This document shows, one piece after another, positions 38,271 to 47,768 of a stretch of DNA of 64,000 nucleotides. Below the pieces are notes generated by a model. It was not told where the DNA came from. It ran no database searches and saw nothing but the letters and a program-made list of their open reading frames with translations. Source of the DNA: CAVWUA01 sp963758025 (GTDB taxonomy: Bacteria; Planctomycetota; Planctomycetia; Isosphaerales; Isosphaeraceae); the NCBI GenBank assembly GCA_963758025.1, contig CAVWUA010000001.1:667291-731290 (forward strand), in the 5' to 3' direction. A program made the translations under genes and the position numbers. Within the stretch, counting starts at the first letter, position 1. Each line of letters begins with the position of its first letter.

Positions 38271-39390
38271 ATGCTCATCTCGCACGATTTTTCGATAGAC
38301 GACCAGGACCCATTGCCGGAGCATGCGGAGTCCCCGTCTCCGCAACCCCCGGCTCCTGAGCCTGTGATCATCGTGCGCTACCGCGATCGGCCCTCGACGG
38401 CATGGCTGCTCGGGCCGATCCTGATCTTCGCCCTGGCGATGGTGATCCTTTCCTACCGTGCCCAGCCCCCGGACTGGCTTATTCAGCGCCTGGATGAGCC
38501 AGTCGCCGCTCCGGCCCAGACCGATCGCCTGCCCGAGTCGGAACGGAACCAGTCGCCGCTTGTCCTGCGCATTCTTCCTGAGCCGAAATCGGAACGGGAG
38601 ACGGAGAAGGCTATCTCCGATTCGCCGGCGTCGGAGCCCGAGCAGGACCCTGAGGATCTCGCGAAATCCCGAGACTGCTGAGGAGGCAGAGGAGTACGAT
38701 CAGCCCGAGGTCGCTGAGAAGCTCGATGAGGCGTTAAACCCGGCTCCAGTGCCGTTGCCGACTCCCAATCCGGCTCCCCCCGTGGCCGTCGCGATCGAGG
38801 AGATTCCCCTGCCTCAGACTGAAGACGTACAGGCCGAGATCCAGCGAGAGGCTCAACGACGACACGCCGAACGAGCCGAACTGAGGGAGATCATCGCCCA
38901 ACAGCCGGAAATCGAGCGCCGTAAGCAGTTGATCGAACGTCGCAAGCAGTTGCAGGAGCGCATCGAGCGCGAGCGGGTCGCACGCGTGCAGATCGAGAAC
39001 GAGCGGGCCAGCTTCCATGCCCAGCTTCGCAAGCTGGTCCGTTTGCCGGACATGAAGGGCGGGTCGGCCATCTGGACGCTCTGCAAGCAACATTACGCTG
39101 AGCCATCCAGCGCGATCGAGGAATCGGTCGCCGAGGCTCTGCGAGGACGTGCGGCACGCTGGAGCAGTTTCCGGCGCATCGCCCTCTTCCGCTCTCACGG
39201 CGTGCCGGAACCGGTGATCCTCGAACATCTTGCCCGCGAGCACATGAGCAATATCGTCGCCCGGAGAGGTCCGGACAACGAGTATGAGGCGATCGTCTGG
39301 GCCGCCAGACAACTGCTCGCCGTCCCCCTGCCCTCCGAGAAACACACCACCCCCTCACCCTCCAGAGCGACCGCGCGCGCATTTCCTTGA
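38271..39390 (+). CDS. Single-pass membrane protein with long coiled coil (one frame change)
   Basis: I recognise no named family. An acidic, Pro-rich N-terminus leads to one membrane helix (WLLGPILIFALAMVILSY), then a Pro/Glu-rich linker. The frame changes near 38665 and continues with PETAEEAEEYDQPEV. A strongly charged coiled coil follows (RREAQRRHAERAELREI-like, ERRKQLIERRKQLQERI). The C-terminal 110 residues (LVRLPDMKGGSAIWTLCKQH, IALFRSHGVPEPVILEHL) look globular and helical. The ATG at 38271 has AAAGGA six bases upstream; an ATG at 38256 is also possible. Confidence 0.65.
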
Positions 39391-39515
39391 GCGTCCCGCG
39401 TTGATGATGATTCGCAGAGCGACTTCAATATTCCTTCCCCAGCACCGAATAGTTTCGGAGTAGAGCGAACCCGAGCCACCGGGTTCGAAGCGTCCTGAAT
39501 CAAAGGGGAGGGATC

Positions 39516-40196
39516 ATGGAACGAGTCGAGCCGAAGGGGCTATCCGAGACGCTAGAGAAGCTCGAATCTTTCAACAAGTCGTTGTGCTGGCTGGGAATGG
39601 TTTTAATCGTCGGAACGGTCGGTCTCCTCATCGCGTTACGTCCCTCATGGAGGAGCGGCCAGCCTCGCGAGATCGAGGCTCAGCGGTTTGTCCTGAAAGA
39701 TCCGTCGGGACGTACGCGTGCCTTGCTGGAACTCAAGCCGGATGGTGCCCCGGAACTCGCCTTCTACCGGGACTCGGGGGAGGAACTTGTCAGCCTCAGC
39801 GCCCTTCCGGATGACACCACGATCCTGAAGTTTGAGCGAGCGGGGAGGAACAAGCTGTTTCTGTCCACCTCCTCCGACGGCTCGGCCCTGTTGAACGTGC
39901 AGAACGATCCCTGGAACCATAGCTCGGAAGTCGCTCTGGGTTCGGATCGATTCCTCGACCTGAAACTCCGAACCAGAGGTCGGCGGATGGATATGACAAT
40001 CGACCCCGAGGGGACGCCTGAGATCGTGTACAAGGATTCCAACGGAACTCCGATCCCGACGTTTTCGATGCAGACTGAAGGTGCGCCGGTCGCGCGGACG
40101 CTCGCACAACCGGTCACCGGTCCCTGGATCCAGCGAAGCGTTGTTGGCTCAGGTGGCGGTGGTTCGGACTGGCTCAGGACGCGGTTCGCGCCCTGA
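39516..40196 (+). CDS. Membrane-anchored beta-rich hypothetical protein
   Basis: The 226-residue product has a short cytoplasmic helix (LSETLEKLESFNKSLCW), one membrane segment (LGMVLIVGTVGLLIALRP) and then beta-strand repeats of the form FVLKDPSGRTRALLELKPDG and ELAFYRDSGEELVSLSA. This repeating DxxGxxR..L pattern is common in anchored bacterial proteins of unknown role. GGGA lies eight bases before the ATG at 39516. The preceding 125 bases hold no recognisable signal. No function can be given. Confidence 0.7.
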   Translation: MERVEPKGLSETLEKLESFNKSLCWLGMVLIVGTVGLLIALRPSWRSGQPREIEAQRFVLKDPSGRTRALLELKPDGAPELAFYRDSGEELVSLSALPDDTTILKFERAGRNKLFLSTSSDGSALLNVQNDPWNHSSEVALGSDRFLDLKLRTRGRRMDMTIDPEGTPEIVYKDSNGTPIPTFSMQTEGAPVARTLAQPVTGPWIQRSVVGSGGGGSDWLRTRFAP

Positions 40197-40209
40197 GCCG
40201 CCGAGGAGT

Positions 40210-40431
40210 TCACGACTGTCCGGGAGGCTCCGCATACCTCCTGCGGGTGGAATCGTGGTCAATTCCATTGAGCTTCGCCGAGCTGTATCGTCCGTACCCG
40301 GCTTCGAGGTAAGCCGCGTCTTCGGGGCGTTCCTCCAGATCTTTCTTGAACTGCCGCCGTCGCTTCTTGTTGCCAGCGCGTTTCAGGGTCCGCTTCAGCT
40401 CGCGAAGCTCACGTTTTTCCTGGTTCTGCAT
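40210..40431 (-). CDS. 73-residue basic hypothetical protein
   Basis: The product is very basic at its start (KRELRELKRTLKRAGNKKRR) and ends with YGRYSSAKLNGIDHDSTRRR. This combination, a Lys/Arg helix followed by an acidic turn and a (D/G)FGRxSSAxLNG-like end, looks conserved rather than random. It may bind nucleic acid or ribosomes; that is inference. It is convergent with the preceding gene and follows the RuBisCO-like gene by 131 bases on the same strand. Confidence 0.6.
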   Translation of the reverse strand: MQNQEKRELRELKRTLKRAGNKKRRRQFKKDLEERPEDAAYLEAGYGRYSSAKLNGIDHDSTRRRYAEPPGQS

Positions 40432-40562
40432 GGCGAAGCTCTCCCGATCGTCTCGATGCGACTGCCGACGGACAGGACCCGCCGGAGAGCATCAGGGTTC
40501 GCGGGGTGCTCCTCGCAACGGAACGAGGTGCGTCTCGGTGTCACTCCATTTTAACCGATGGC

Positions 40563-41910
40563 TCAAGCGAAGAGCGCCAGCAATTCAGAAGAGCCGGTGG
40601 CCTCGCTCCAGGTTTTCAGTTCGTCCGGGCTGGTGATCTGCTTTTCTCGAAACGCACGGGCCGCTTGCCACATGGCGATCGAGCCGGCCTTCGGCCCCGA
40701 GGGGTGATCCAGGATGCTCGACCCGGCCAGCGGCGCCAGGTTAAACCCCCGCCCCGGATGCCCGAAAGCCGCGAGGTTGTACCCCAGGTTCTTCGCCCCA
40801 AGCCCGCCAGCCGTCACGGGTACGGTATCGGTCATCTCGACGGGAGTCAGCGTCGGTGGTGGGAATCGGGTTCCAGAAGGTTTCGGCGAGCATCTGGAGG
40901 AGCGAGGGGTCGAGACTGTTGACGTGGCAGTCATTTTGACCCATGACGCCGATCTGGAAATAGTCCGCTCCGCAGAGCCGGGTTAGTTTGGCGATCACTC
41001 GAGCATCAATGCGTCGAGGACCGGTGGTCAGGGCCGCCAGCCCGCCGCAATGAGCGTAGAGCGGCACGTCGAGATTCTGATCCTCGGCCAGAACCTGCAG
41101 GGCACCGAGATTATTGGCCATGATCACGTTGAACATGATGCCCGAAGCCCCCCATTCCACCGCGCGGCGGGCTGTGTCGAGCAGCTTGTCGGTTCGCACG
41201 GGGAGATGCGGGCAGTAGATCATCCGTCTCCCTGTCTCGTCGTGAGCGCGGCGGAGGGCCTCCGCGACGGCTTTGACCTTCGGCTCCAGGGGGCAGTACG
41301 ACGGGTTCATCATCTTCTCGTCGTCCTTCATGAGGACGCAACCGCCGAGCGCGGCCTGATATGCCTTCTCGGCGACCTCCGCGACGGAAAGCCCGCAGCA
41401 GGGCTTCATGATCGTCCCGATCAGCGGCTCGCCATCCTCCAGGCCGACGTAGCGTCGGGAACGCTGAATACCCCACTTCGGCCCAGGAAAGCGGTCAAGA
41501 AAGATCTTCGGCAGGCGGAAATCGAGAAAGGCAACCTCGGTATAATAGACGAACTCCAGGATCGGCCCACCGACCGAGAGCATCTGAAGCTCGTAGTACG
41601 GGTCCGCCTCAGGGTCGAGGTTCGCCAGCGGAGCGCGGATCGTGACGATTCCATCGCCGCGGTCGTACCGCTCGATCCGGACTGGCTCCGCCTGGGCCGC
41701 ATGAAAGAGCTCGGTCGGCTGTCCCCCGCCAATCCAGCGACCAGTCGTCTCTTCCTCGGCGATTTTCCGCGTGACCTTCTCCAGGTCGCCGTCGGTCTTG
41801 ACGTAGTAGGTGAATTCCAGGGCCTCGGACGGATCGATACGGCTGGTCAGCTCGACGAGATCGACAGGTTGGCGTCCGCGCACCTCGGTCGGGGTGTACA
41901 CGTCAGACAT
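40563..41910 (-). CDS. RuBisCO-like protein, form IV (one frame change)
   Basis: The N-terminal domain (LEFTYYVKTDGDLEKV, EETTGRW) and the TIM barrel are typical of the RuBisCO large-subunit superfamily. The first active-site Lys is kept in IGTIMKPCCGLS, and the carbamylated Lys with its metal ligands in LMKDDEKM. Loop 6 of true RuBisCO (GKLEG) is absent; the region reads YFQIGVMGQNDCHV. The frame changes near 40855 and continues MTDTVPVTAGGLGAKNLGY and AAFGHPGRGF. It is therefore not expected to fix CO2. Enolase (methionine salvage) or sugar-acid decarboxylase/transcarboxylase (OiaX-type) roles are the known options; the neighbours favour none. Confidence 0.85.
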
Positions 41911-42021
41911 GGCAACGGCGGTCCTTTATCATCGATGGTTTTTCAGCAATCCACAGTCCTGACGATCCTAACCAAAACGCCCCTCGCCTCTCCAGAGCTT
42001 GATCCGGCGGGACGACCGAGA

Positions 42022-42050
42022 TTCCCAATCCGGTTAAAAATCCTTAGAAT
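42022..42050 (+). promoter_or_regulatory. Candidate promoter for the gmhB-hldD pair
   Basis: TTCCCA (4/6) and TAGAAT (5/6) are spaced by 17 bases, with the gmhB ATG 64 bases downstream. Confidence 0.35.
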
Positions 42051-42113
42051 CTCGGGCCTGACACGGGATGCTGTTATCAGCCTCATTGAACCAGGGGCCG
42101 GGAATCACCCACG

Positions 42114-42665
42114 ATGAGACGTGCCGCGTTTCTCGATCGGGACGGAACGATCAACGAGGAAGTGGAATATCTTGGCGATCCCGATCATTTGACGCTCCTT
42201 CCGGGCGCGGGCGAGGCGATCCGCCGCTTGAACGAGGCAAGGGTTCCGGTGCTCATCGTTTCCAACCAGGCGGGTGTCGGCCGCGGCTATTTCACCGAGC
42301 ACGAGGTCGAGGCCGTTCATCAGCGTCTGGTCGAGCGGCTCGCCGAGCATGGGGCGCATCTGGACGGGATCTACTATTGTCCCCACCATCCCGACGACAA
42401 CTGCGCCTGCCGCAAACCCCGTGCAGGACTGATCGAACAGGCCGCACGGGATCATGAGATCGACCTGGAATCATCCGTGGTGATCGGGGATAAGCCCAGC
42501 GATCTGGCAGCCGGTCAATCGGTGGGATGTCGGACGGTTCTCGTCCTGACCGGATACGGCGCAAGGAACCGGAACGCCTGCCTTCACGGTGAGACGCCTC
42601 CCGATCACCTTGCCCGCGACCTGCGCGACGCCGTGCGATGGTTTCTGGAGGAAAGGTCGGCTTGA
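42114..42665 (+). CDS. gmhB: D-glycero-D-manno-heptose 1,7-bisphosphate phosphatase
   Basis: The 183-residue HAD hydrolase starts AAFLDRDGTINEEVEYL with the nucleophile and acid Asp pair. It has the substrate motif VSNQAGVGRGYFTE, the zinc-binding loop YYCPHHPDDNCACRKP, and IGDKPSDLAAGQ. This set is diagnostic of GmhB, which removes the 7-phosphate during ADP-heptose synthesis for lipopolysaccharide. hldD follows 76 bases later on the same strand, the next enzymes in the same pathway apart from HldE. Confidence 0.93.
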   Translation: MRRAAFLDRDGTINEEVEYLGDPDHLTLLPGAGEAIRRLNEARVPVLIVSNQAGVGRGYFTEHEVEAVHQRLVERLAEHGAHLDGIYYCPHHPDDNCACRKPRAGLIEQAARDHEIDLESSVVIGDKPSDLAAGQSVGCRTVLVLTGYGARNRNACLHGETPPDHLARDLRDAVRWFLEERSA

Positions 42666-42741
42666 CGGGATCGGCACGCGGGCCGAAACTCAACCGCCGG
42701 CAAAGGATCGCCGGAAACGGTCGGACGGAAAGGAAAGAGCC

Positions 42742-43683
42742 ATGCACATCGTGACCGGCGCGGCCGGCTTCATCGGCAGCAACGTGGTCCGCGGTCTGAA
42801 CTGTCGGGGCGTCCGCGACATCCTCGCGGTCGATAACCTCGAACGAGGCGACCGGTTCCTGAACCTCAAGGACTGCGACATCGCCGATTTCATGGACATC
42901 GCCGAGTTTCGCGAGTTCATCCGGCGCGGCGGACCGACCGGAAGCGTCGAGGCCTTGCTCCACCAGGGGGCCTGCGCCAATACGACCGAATCCGACGGCC
43001 GCTACATGATGGATAACAACTACACCTATTCCAAGGAACTGCTCCACTGGGCGCTGGAACGTCGGGTGCCGTTCGTCTATGCCTCCAGCGCCTCGGTCTA
43101 TGGGGCCGGGAAGGTCGCGCGTGAGGAGCCTCCTTACGAAGATCCCCTGAATGTATACGCCTATTCCAAGCTCCAGTTCGACCGCTACGTCCGCCGGCTG
43201 CCGGACACGCTCGATTCGACGGTGATCGGCCTTCGCTACTTCAACGTGTATGGCCCCAACGAAGGGTTCAAGGGCAAGATGGCCTCGATGGTCCATCAGC
43301 TCTATGTGCAACTCGCCACGACAGGTATCGCCCGACTGTTTGAGGGGACCGATGGCTACGGTGATGGCGAGCAGCGCCGGGATTTCGTCTTCGTGGGAGA
43401 CGTGGTCGCGATCAATCTTTTCTTTGCCGAGGGACCGGCCCGCAAAGGAACCTTCAACGTCGGCACGGGGCAGAGCCGTAGCTTCAACGATGTCGCCCGC
43501 GTCCTGATCGAGCGGCTCGGTTGCGGGGAAATCCAGTACATTCCGTTCCCGGCCTCCCTCGCGGGCAAGTACCAAAGTTTCACCGAGGCCGATGTCTCCC
43601 GGCTCCGATCCGCCGGGTACGATCAGCCTTTCACCTCGCTGGAAGAAGGCATCTCGCTCCTTTGCGAGCAGGTGCACATCTGA
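42742..43683 (+). CDS. hldD: ADP-L-glycero-D-manno-heptose 6-epimerase
   Basis: The 313-residue short-chain dehydrogenase/epimerase opens MHIVTGAAGFIGSNVVRGLN (NAD(P)-binding GxxGxxG) and carries ANTTESDGRYMMDNNY, the YxxxK-type pair in YAYSKLQFDRYV, and LRYFNVYGPNEGFKGKMAS. This matches HldD/RfaD. It makes the heptose donor for the lipopolysaccharide inner core. AAGGAAAG precedes the ATG at 42742; the longer open frame upstream overlaps gmhB and is not used. Confidence 0.94.
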   Translation: MHIVTGAAGFIGSNVVRGLNCRGVRDILAVDNLERGDRFLNLKDCDIADFMDIAEFREFIRRGGPTGSVEALLHQGACANTTESDGRYMMDNNYTYSKELLHWALERRVPFVYASSASVYGAGKVAREEPPYEDPLNVYAYSKLQFDRYVRRLPDTLDSTVIGLRYFNVYGPNEGFKGKMASMVHQLYVQLATTGIARLFEGTDGYGDGEQRRDFVFVGDVVAINLFFAEGPARKGTFNVGTGQSRSFNDVARVLIERLGCGEIQYIPFPASLAGKYQSFTEADVSRLRSAGYDQPFTSLEEGISLLCEQVHI

Positions 43684-43711
43684 ACGAGGCAAGCTTACGA
43701 CGGCCTCATCC

Positions 43712-44560
43712 TCAACGGTTGGAGAACACGCTGTCGAGCCACCCGATGAGGTCGCGTGCATAGAGCCCGGGGTCCGGCTCGAATTCCAGCGTGTGGTGAC
43801 CTTCGGGATAGTCGATGACGGTTCGGCTTCTGGTGGCGAGCTTCTGGCAGTAGGCCAGAGTCCGGTCGTTATCGACGATCCGGTCCTGCCCGGCAAGCAT
43901 CAGGAGCACCGGTTGCCGGACCTTTGGCGGAATGCGCGCGACCTGCCGATCGATGAACGTACTGGCGGCCAGGAGACTGGCGGTCGCGTCCCGAAGGCTC
44001 AGCGGGTCGTTGGTGATGAACGCCTGCCCCTCGGGATAGGCCGTGAACAGCGACGGATCGGCCAGCGGGATCGGAAACCGCTTTTGAGGTTTCGTGAAAA
44101 ATGCCCAGGCGATCCGCAATCGTTCGGCGGTCGAGACCCCGACCCGAGGATGCAGCCCCGGACAGATCAAGGCGAGCGCGTCCACCAGGTCCGGCTCGCG
44201 TCCCGCGGTCAGGACGGCGAGTTTCCCCCCCCAACTGATCCCAGCCAGCGCGGTCGGCAGCGTCGCATGCGATTCTCGGAGTTGAACAAGCAGCTCACTC
44301 AGGTCGTCGAGCAACCGACGAGCCGAGGGGGTGTGACCGCGGTCCTGGACGTTGGCTCCCGATCCCCGTCGGTCGGGAAAGTGCGTTTCATAACCGGCGT
44401 TCGCCAGGGTCCGGCCCAGGTTGTGATACCATCCTCCGTGACTCTGAACGCCGTGGAGGACGATGACGCGTCCCCTGGCACGCCCTTCGGGTTGCCAGGT
44501 CGTGCGGTGGAGAGCATAACCATCGGACGTGGTTTGAGTCGCGTATGTCGGCTCCATCAA
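43712..44560 (-). CDS. Alpha/beta hydrolase, monoacylglycerol lipase-like
   Basis: The 282-residue enzyme has VIVLHGVQSHGGWYHNL (oxyanion loop), FPDRRGSGAN, the nucleophile elbow LAGISWGGKLAV (Ser in GISWGG), MLAGQDRIVDNDR with the acidic residue, and YPEGHHTLEFEP with the catalytic His. It resembles lysophospholipase and monoacylglycerol lipase proteins. Its ATG overlaps the stop of the upstream enolase-superfamily gene by four bases, so the two enzymes are probably made together. Esters, peptide esters or carbon-carbon bonds are all possible targets. Confidence 0.85.
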   Translation of the reverse strand: MMEPTYATQTTSDGYALHRTTWQPEGRARGRVIVLHGVQSHGGWYHNLGRTLANAGYETHFPDRRGSGANVQDRGHTPSARRLLDDLSELLVQLRESHATLPTALAGISWGGKLAVLTAGREPDLVDALALICPGLHPRVGVSTAERLRIAWAFFTKPQKRFPIPLADPSLFTAYPEGQAFITNDPLSLRDATASLLAASTFIDRQVARIPPKVRQPVLLMLAGQDRIVDNDRTLAYCQKLATRSRTVIDYPEGHHTLEFEPDPGLYARDLIGWLDSVFSNR

Positions 44561-45735
44561 AGGGCGACCTCCCTGCGCGTCACGGTCATCCGTTCAAGAG
44601 AATCCAGGTCCACCGTGACTCCCAATCCCGGTCCTTTCAGGGGCCGCGCCCGGCCTCCGTAGCCGAACGTGATGTCCTCGGCCGTCACGTTCTCGGCCAG
44701 AACATGCCGGTCGTAGGACCCTTCCACGTAACGCAATCCTGTAATGTTGCTCGCCAGGTGCCGCCCGGCGGCGGAGAGCAACCCCGTCTCTCCCGGGTGA
44801 CATCCCAGTTGCAGCCCAAGCCCGGAGCGTCGCGCCAGGGCCATGATCCGCAAGGTCGGCAGGAGACCACCGCACTTCGAGATACGGACGTTGAGAATGT
44901 CCGCCAGGCCATGCTCGATGGCTCTCGTGGCGTCGGGATAGCCGCAGAGCGACTCGTCGAGCATGACGGGGACGCCCAGTTGCGGGCGCAGTTCGGCCAA
45001 GGCCTCCACCTCGGCATGGGGAAGCGGTTGCTCCAGCGCCGTCGGCGCAAAAGGCAGGAGCGGTCGAACCTTCTGAACGACCTCGTCCGCATGCCACGCC
45101 TCGTTGGCGTCGAGCCGGATATCCATCGATCGACCGAGAATGCGCCGGAGCGTCGCCAGCCGCGCGGGGTCGTTCTGACCGGCCACGCCGACTTTGATTT
45201 TCATCTGGGCAAATCCATAAATCCTCATCTTCCACGCGGAGATACGCTCTTTCTTCGCGGATTCCGCCGTGATCGCCCCACTGTAACGCACAGGCGACGG
45301 GGCCGCCGTCCGCATGTCGCGGGTGGCGTCGAAGAATCGGATTGCTTCGGTGACCGACGTGCCGAAATGGCGAGCATAGGCATCCAGCAGGGACAGTTCC
45401 AGGGCGCAGCGCGCGGCGTTGCCATTCATCCCTCGGGGATCGGCCTGCGTCTCGGGGAGAATCAAGGAGTCGAGTCGCTGGACGACCTGCTCCATATTGG
45501 CCGGATCGCCGACGTGTCGGGGAGTGTCGAAGGCGAGAAGCGCACTGAAGGCTGACTCGATCGTCTCTCCCGTGACGTAGGAGCGCGGAACGCCTTCCCC
45601 GTAGCCGACCGTGCCGTCGCTCAGGGTCGTTCGCACGATGAGACTGTCGCTCGCGGTGCGCTCGTGCGATGCGTGGCGGATCGGCTTCCTCAAGGGCACG
45701 GCCACGTGAAACAGCTCGATCGATTGGATACTCAT
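44557..45735 (-). CDS. Mandelate racemase/muconate lactonizing enzyme family protein (MLE subgroup)
   Basis: The 392-residue enolase-superfamily enzyme shows the MLE-subgroup catalytic set: the Lys pair in MKIKVGVAG, metal ligands in RLDANEAW, LEQPLPHAE and MLDESLCGY, and the second base Lys in NVRISKCGGLLP. Members include muconate cycloisomerase, o-succinylbenzoate synthase, N-succinylamino acid racemase and dipeptide epimerases. The sequence alone does not choose among them. Coupling to a hydrolase by an ATGA overlap suggests an epimerise-then-hydrolyse catabolic pair. Confidence 0.88.
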   Translation of the reverse strand: MSIQSIELFHVAVPLRKPIRHASHERTASDSLIVRTTLSDGTVGYGEGVPRSYVTGETIESAFSALLAFDTPRHVGDPANMEQVVQRLDSLILPETQADPRGMNGNAARCALELSLLDAYARHFGTSVTEAIRFFDATRDMRTAAPSPVRYSGAITAESAKKERISAWKMRIYGFAQMKIKVGVAGQNDPARLATLRRILGRSMDIRLDANEAWHADEVVQKVRPLLPFAPTALEQPLPHAEVEALAELRPQLGVPVMLDESLCGYPDATRAIEHGLADILNVRISKCGGLLPTLRIMALARRSGLGLQLGCHPGETGLLSAAGRHLASNITGLRYVEGSYDRHVLAENVTAEDITFGYGGRARPLKGPGLGVTVDLDSLERMTVTRREVAL

Positions 45736-45783
45736 GTCCGCATCCCTGTTGACATGGGAAGACGTTTCCGCGGTCCTCGACGA

Positions 45784-47177
45784 TCAAGGGCCAACCAGGA
45801 GAACCAGACCGATCGTCGAGAGAATTAGACCACCCGTGATGCCCAGACGGCGTTCCCAGAGTCCCTCACGATCCATTTTCGAGAAAATTCCACGAACCCG
45901 GGTAGCCACAATCCCGACGACGACCAGCACCAGAGCCATTCCGAGGCTGAATCCGGAGAGGAGGAAGATTCCCAGCGCGAGCTTCCCCATCGCCTCGGAC
46001 AGCACGATCAGGAGGATCGCATCCCAGCACGGCACAAGCCCTCCCGCGAGGCCAAGCCCGACGAGGCCGCGACGACGTTTCTCCATGTCCAGCGGCAACG
46101 TCTCCTCATGCTCGCCGTATCCCGCAAGATGACGCCCTAGCCTCCAGAGACCAATGGCCGCGATCGTGAACCCCGCGACGTGCGCGAGCGAGGCATTGAT
46201 CTCACTGTAACGGGAAGACCGGGTCAACCAGAGAACCCCCGCCACCGCGAGCACGCTTCCCGTGTGAGCCAGAGTCGTCAAGATGGCCAACACCACACCC
46301 TTCGACCAGCGACCGCGCTCTCCCAGCGTGGTTGCCGCGACGAGCGTCTTGCCATGTCCCGGCTGGATGGCATGAGAGGCACCCAGCACAAACGCGATCA
46401 GCCACAATGCGGGCAGTGAAGACGCCGCCCGGTCCAGCAACTCCGACAGCCGGTTCGAGAAGGGCGGGCGGGCCGATCGAGTTTCCGGCGACGACGACGC
46501 TATCTGGGGAGGCGTCGGGGAAGGTTCCGGCGTCGCTGGCGAGATCGGGTTGAGGAGGACGCGAATCGGTCCGGAACGTGATCTCGACCTCCTTTGTCCG
46601 ACGCTCCTCGGCATCAGAGAGTTGCCAGACAGGCCGAATCGGTACGTCATTCACATCGGAGGGGCCGTCGTAACCTTCCACTTCAACCCCATCGGCCGGG
46701 TTCAGCGCAAGCCGGCTGCTCCCCTCGCTCGCCACGTAGTTCGTATCGACGATCGCGAGCCGGCCTTGCTCGGGGCAACGTTGCGCGGAAATGGAAGGTG
46801 AAGCGAGGATGGTCCTCCACGACCAGGTCGAACGCGACGAATTCCAGTTCGAGTGGCCGCCCATCGATCGAGCAGAGAAAGCCGCGCGCGTTCAAAGGCC
46901 CAGTGACCTCGCCGTAACGTCGATATAGCGCTTCTCGGCTTCCCGAGGGCAACGAGCCGATCAGGCCGCGGAGATCCTGCGCCAGCGTGAGTTCCGCCAG
47001 GCTGACCTCGTAATCGACCTCGACCTGATCAGGCAGAAGATGAATCTGAATCGAGCGATCAACGCGGGCGTTGGGGATGTCATGCGCCACGCAAGGACGA
47101 ATTGCCACCGTGAGCAGCCAGAGAAGCCACGGTGTCGATCGTCGCCAACGTGGAAACAGGCCCCCGGATGGCTTCAA
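45784..47177 (-). CDS. NicO-family Ni/Co transporter with periplasmic N-terminal domain (two frame changes)
   Basis: A signal-like start (STPWLLWLLTVAIRPCVAHD) precedes a beta-rich domain (IQIHLLPDQVEVDYEVSLAE, FLCSIDGRPLELEFVAFDLV) that continues in a second frame after about 46790 (TNYVASEGSSRLALNPADGV). After a further change near 46560, a Pro-rich linker leads into the transporter. There LGASHAIQPGHGKTLVAATT carries the NicO His/Gly motif and about six helices follow (LGLAGGLVPCWDAILLIVL). Transporters of this class move Ni2+ or Co2+. The ATG at 47177 overlaps the stop of the response regulator. Confidence 0.8.
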
Positions 47178-47554
47178 TAGAATTTCTCGATGGCTCGATT
47201 GACGACATAGATCACCGCGTTGCGACTCACCGGCTTGGACAGCACGCAGAAGACGTGCGCCATGAGGGCTTGTCTCAGGAGGTTTTCGTCCTGGTCGCCA
47301 GAGATGAGAATCGTCGGCAGGAGCCCCCGAATCTGACGGACAATCGCCACGGTTTCCAGACCCGTCAGACGAGGCAGGTGCATGTCCATCAGCGCAAGAT
47401 GCACGTCTTGCTGACGTACGATGTCGATGGCTTCCTCGCCACTACTGGCGAGGAAGGTGCGGTAGCCCACCGGCTCGAAAATCTCGCGAAGAGATTCACG
47501 CACCGAGGAATCATCGTCGGTGATCAGCAGGGAGTATGGGGATTCCGAGGTCAT
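47174..47554 (-). CDS. Stand-alone CheY-like response regulator
   Basis: The 126-residue protein is a bare receiver domain: the acidic pair in LLITDDDSSVRESL, the phospho-acceptor Asp in LALMDMHLPRLTG, the switch Ser in ILISGDQDE and the conserved Lys in VLSKPVSR. It has no output domain. No histidine kinase lies in the window. It is coupled to the transporter gene by a four-base ATGA overlap, but that gives no clear role. Confidence 0.92.
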   Translation of the reverse strand: MTSESPYSLLITDDDSSVRESLREIFEPVGYRTFLASSGEEAIDIVRQQDVHLALMDMHLPRLTGLETVAIVRQIRGLLPTILISGDQDENLLRQALMAHVFCVLSKPVSRNAVIYVVNRAIEKFY

Positions 47555-47768
47555 GGATTTCGGCCTCCCACGCCTCGTGAGAAGTGCGACCTAGCATCGA
47601 GTTGGCGATACCGAGAGCAAATCCCACACCAAGGACGTTACCCTACCTCAAAATAGATCGAACCGCGAGCCTAATCTCCATGATATTCATAACTTGAGAA
47701 AATCGAAAACGCAATCCCTCGTTCTCCGACACGCGACGAGAGAAGCGACATGATCGCCAGAATGGCAG

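Noticed and set aside
40563..41910. Carbon-fixing RuBisCO
   Set aside because: Loop 6 and other carboxylase residues are missing and no phosphoribulokinase or small-subunit gene is nearby; form IV fits better.
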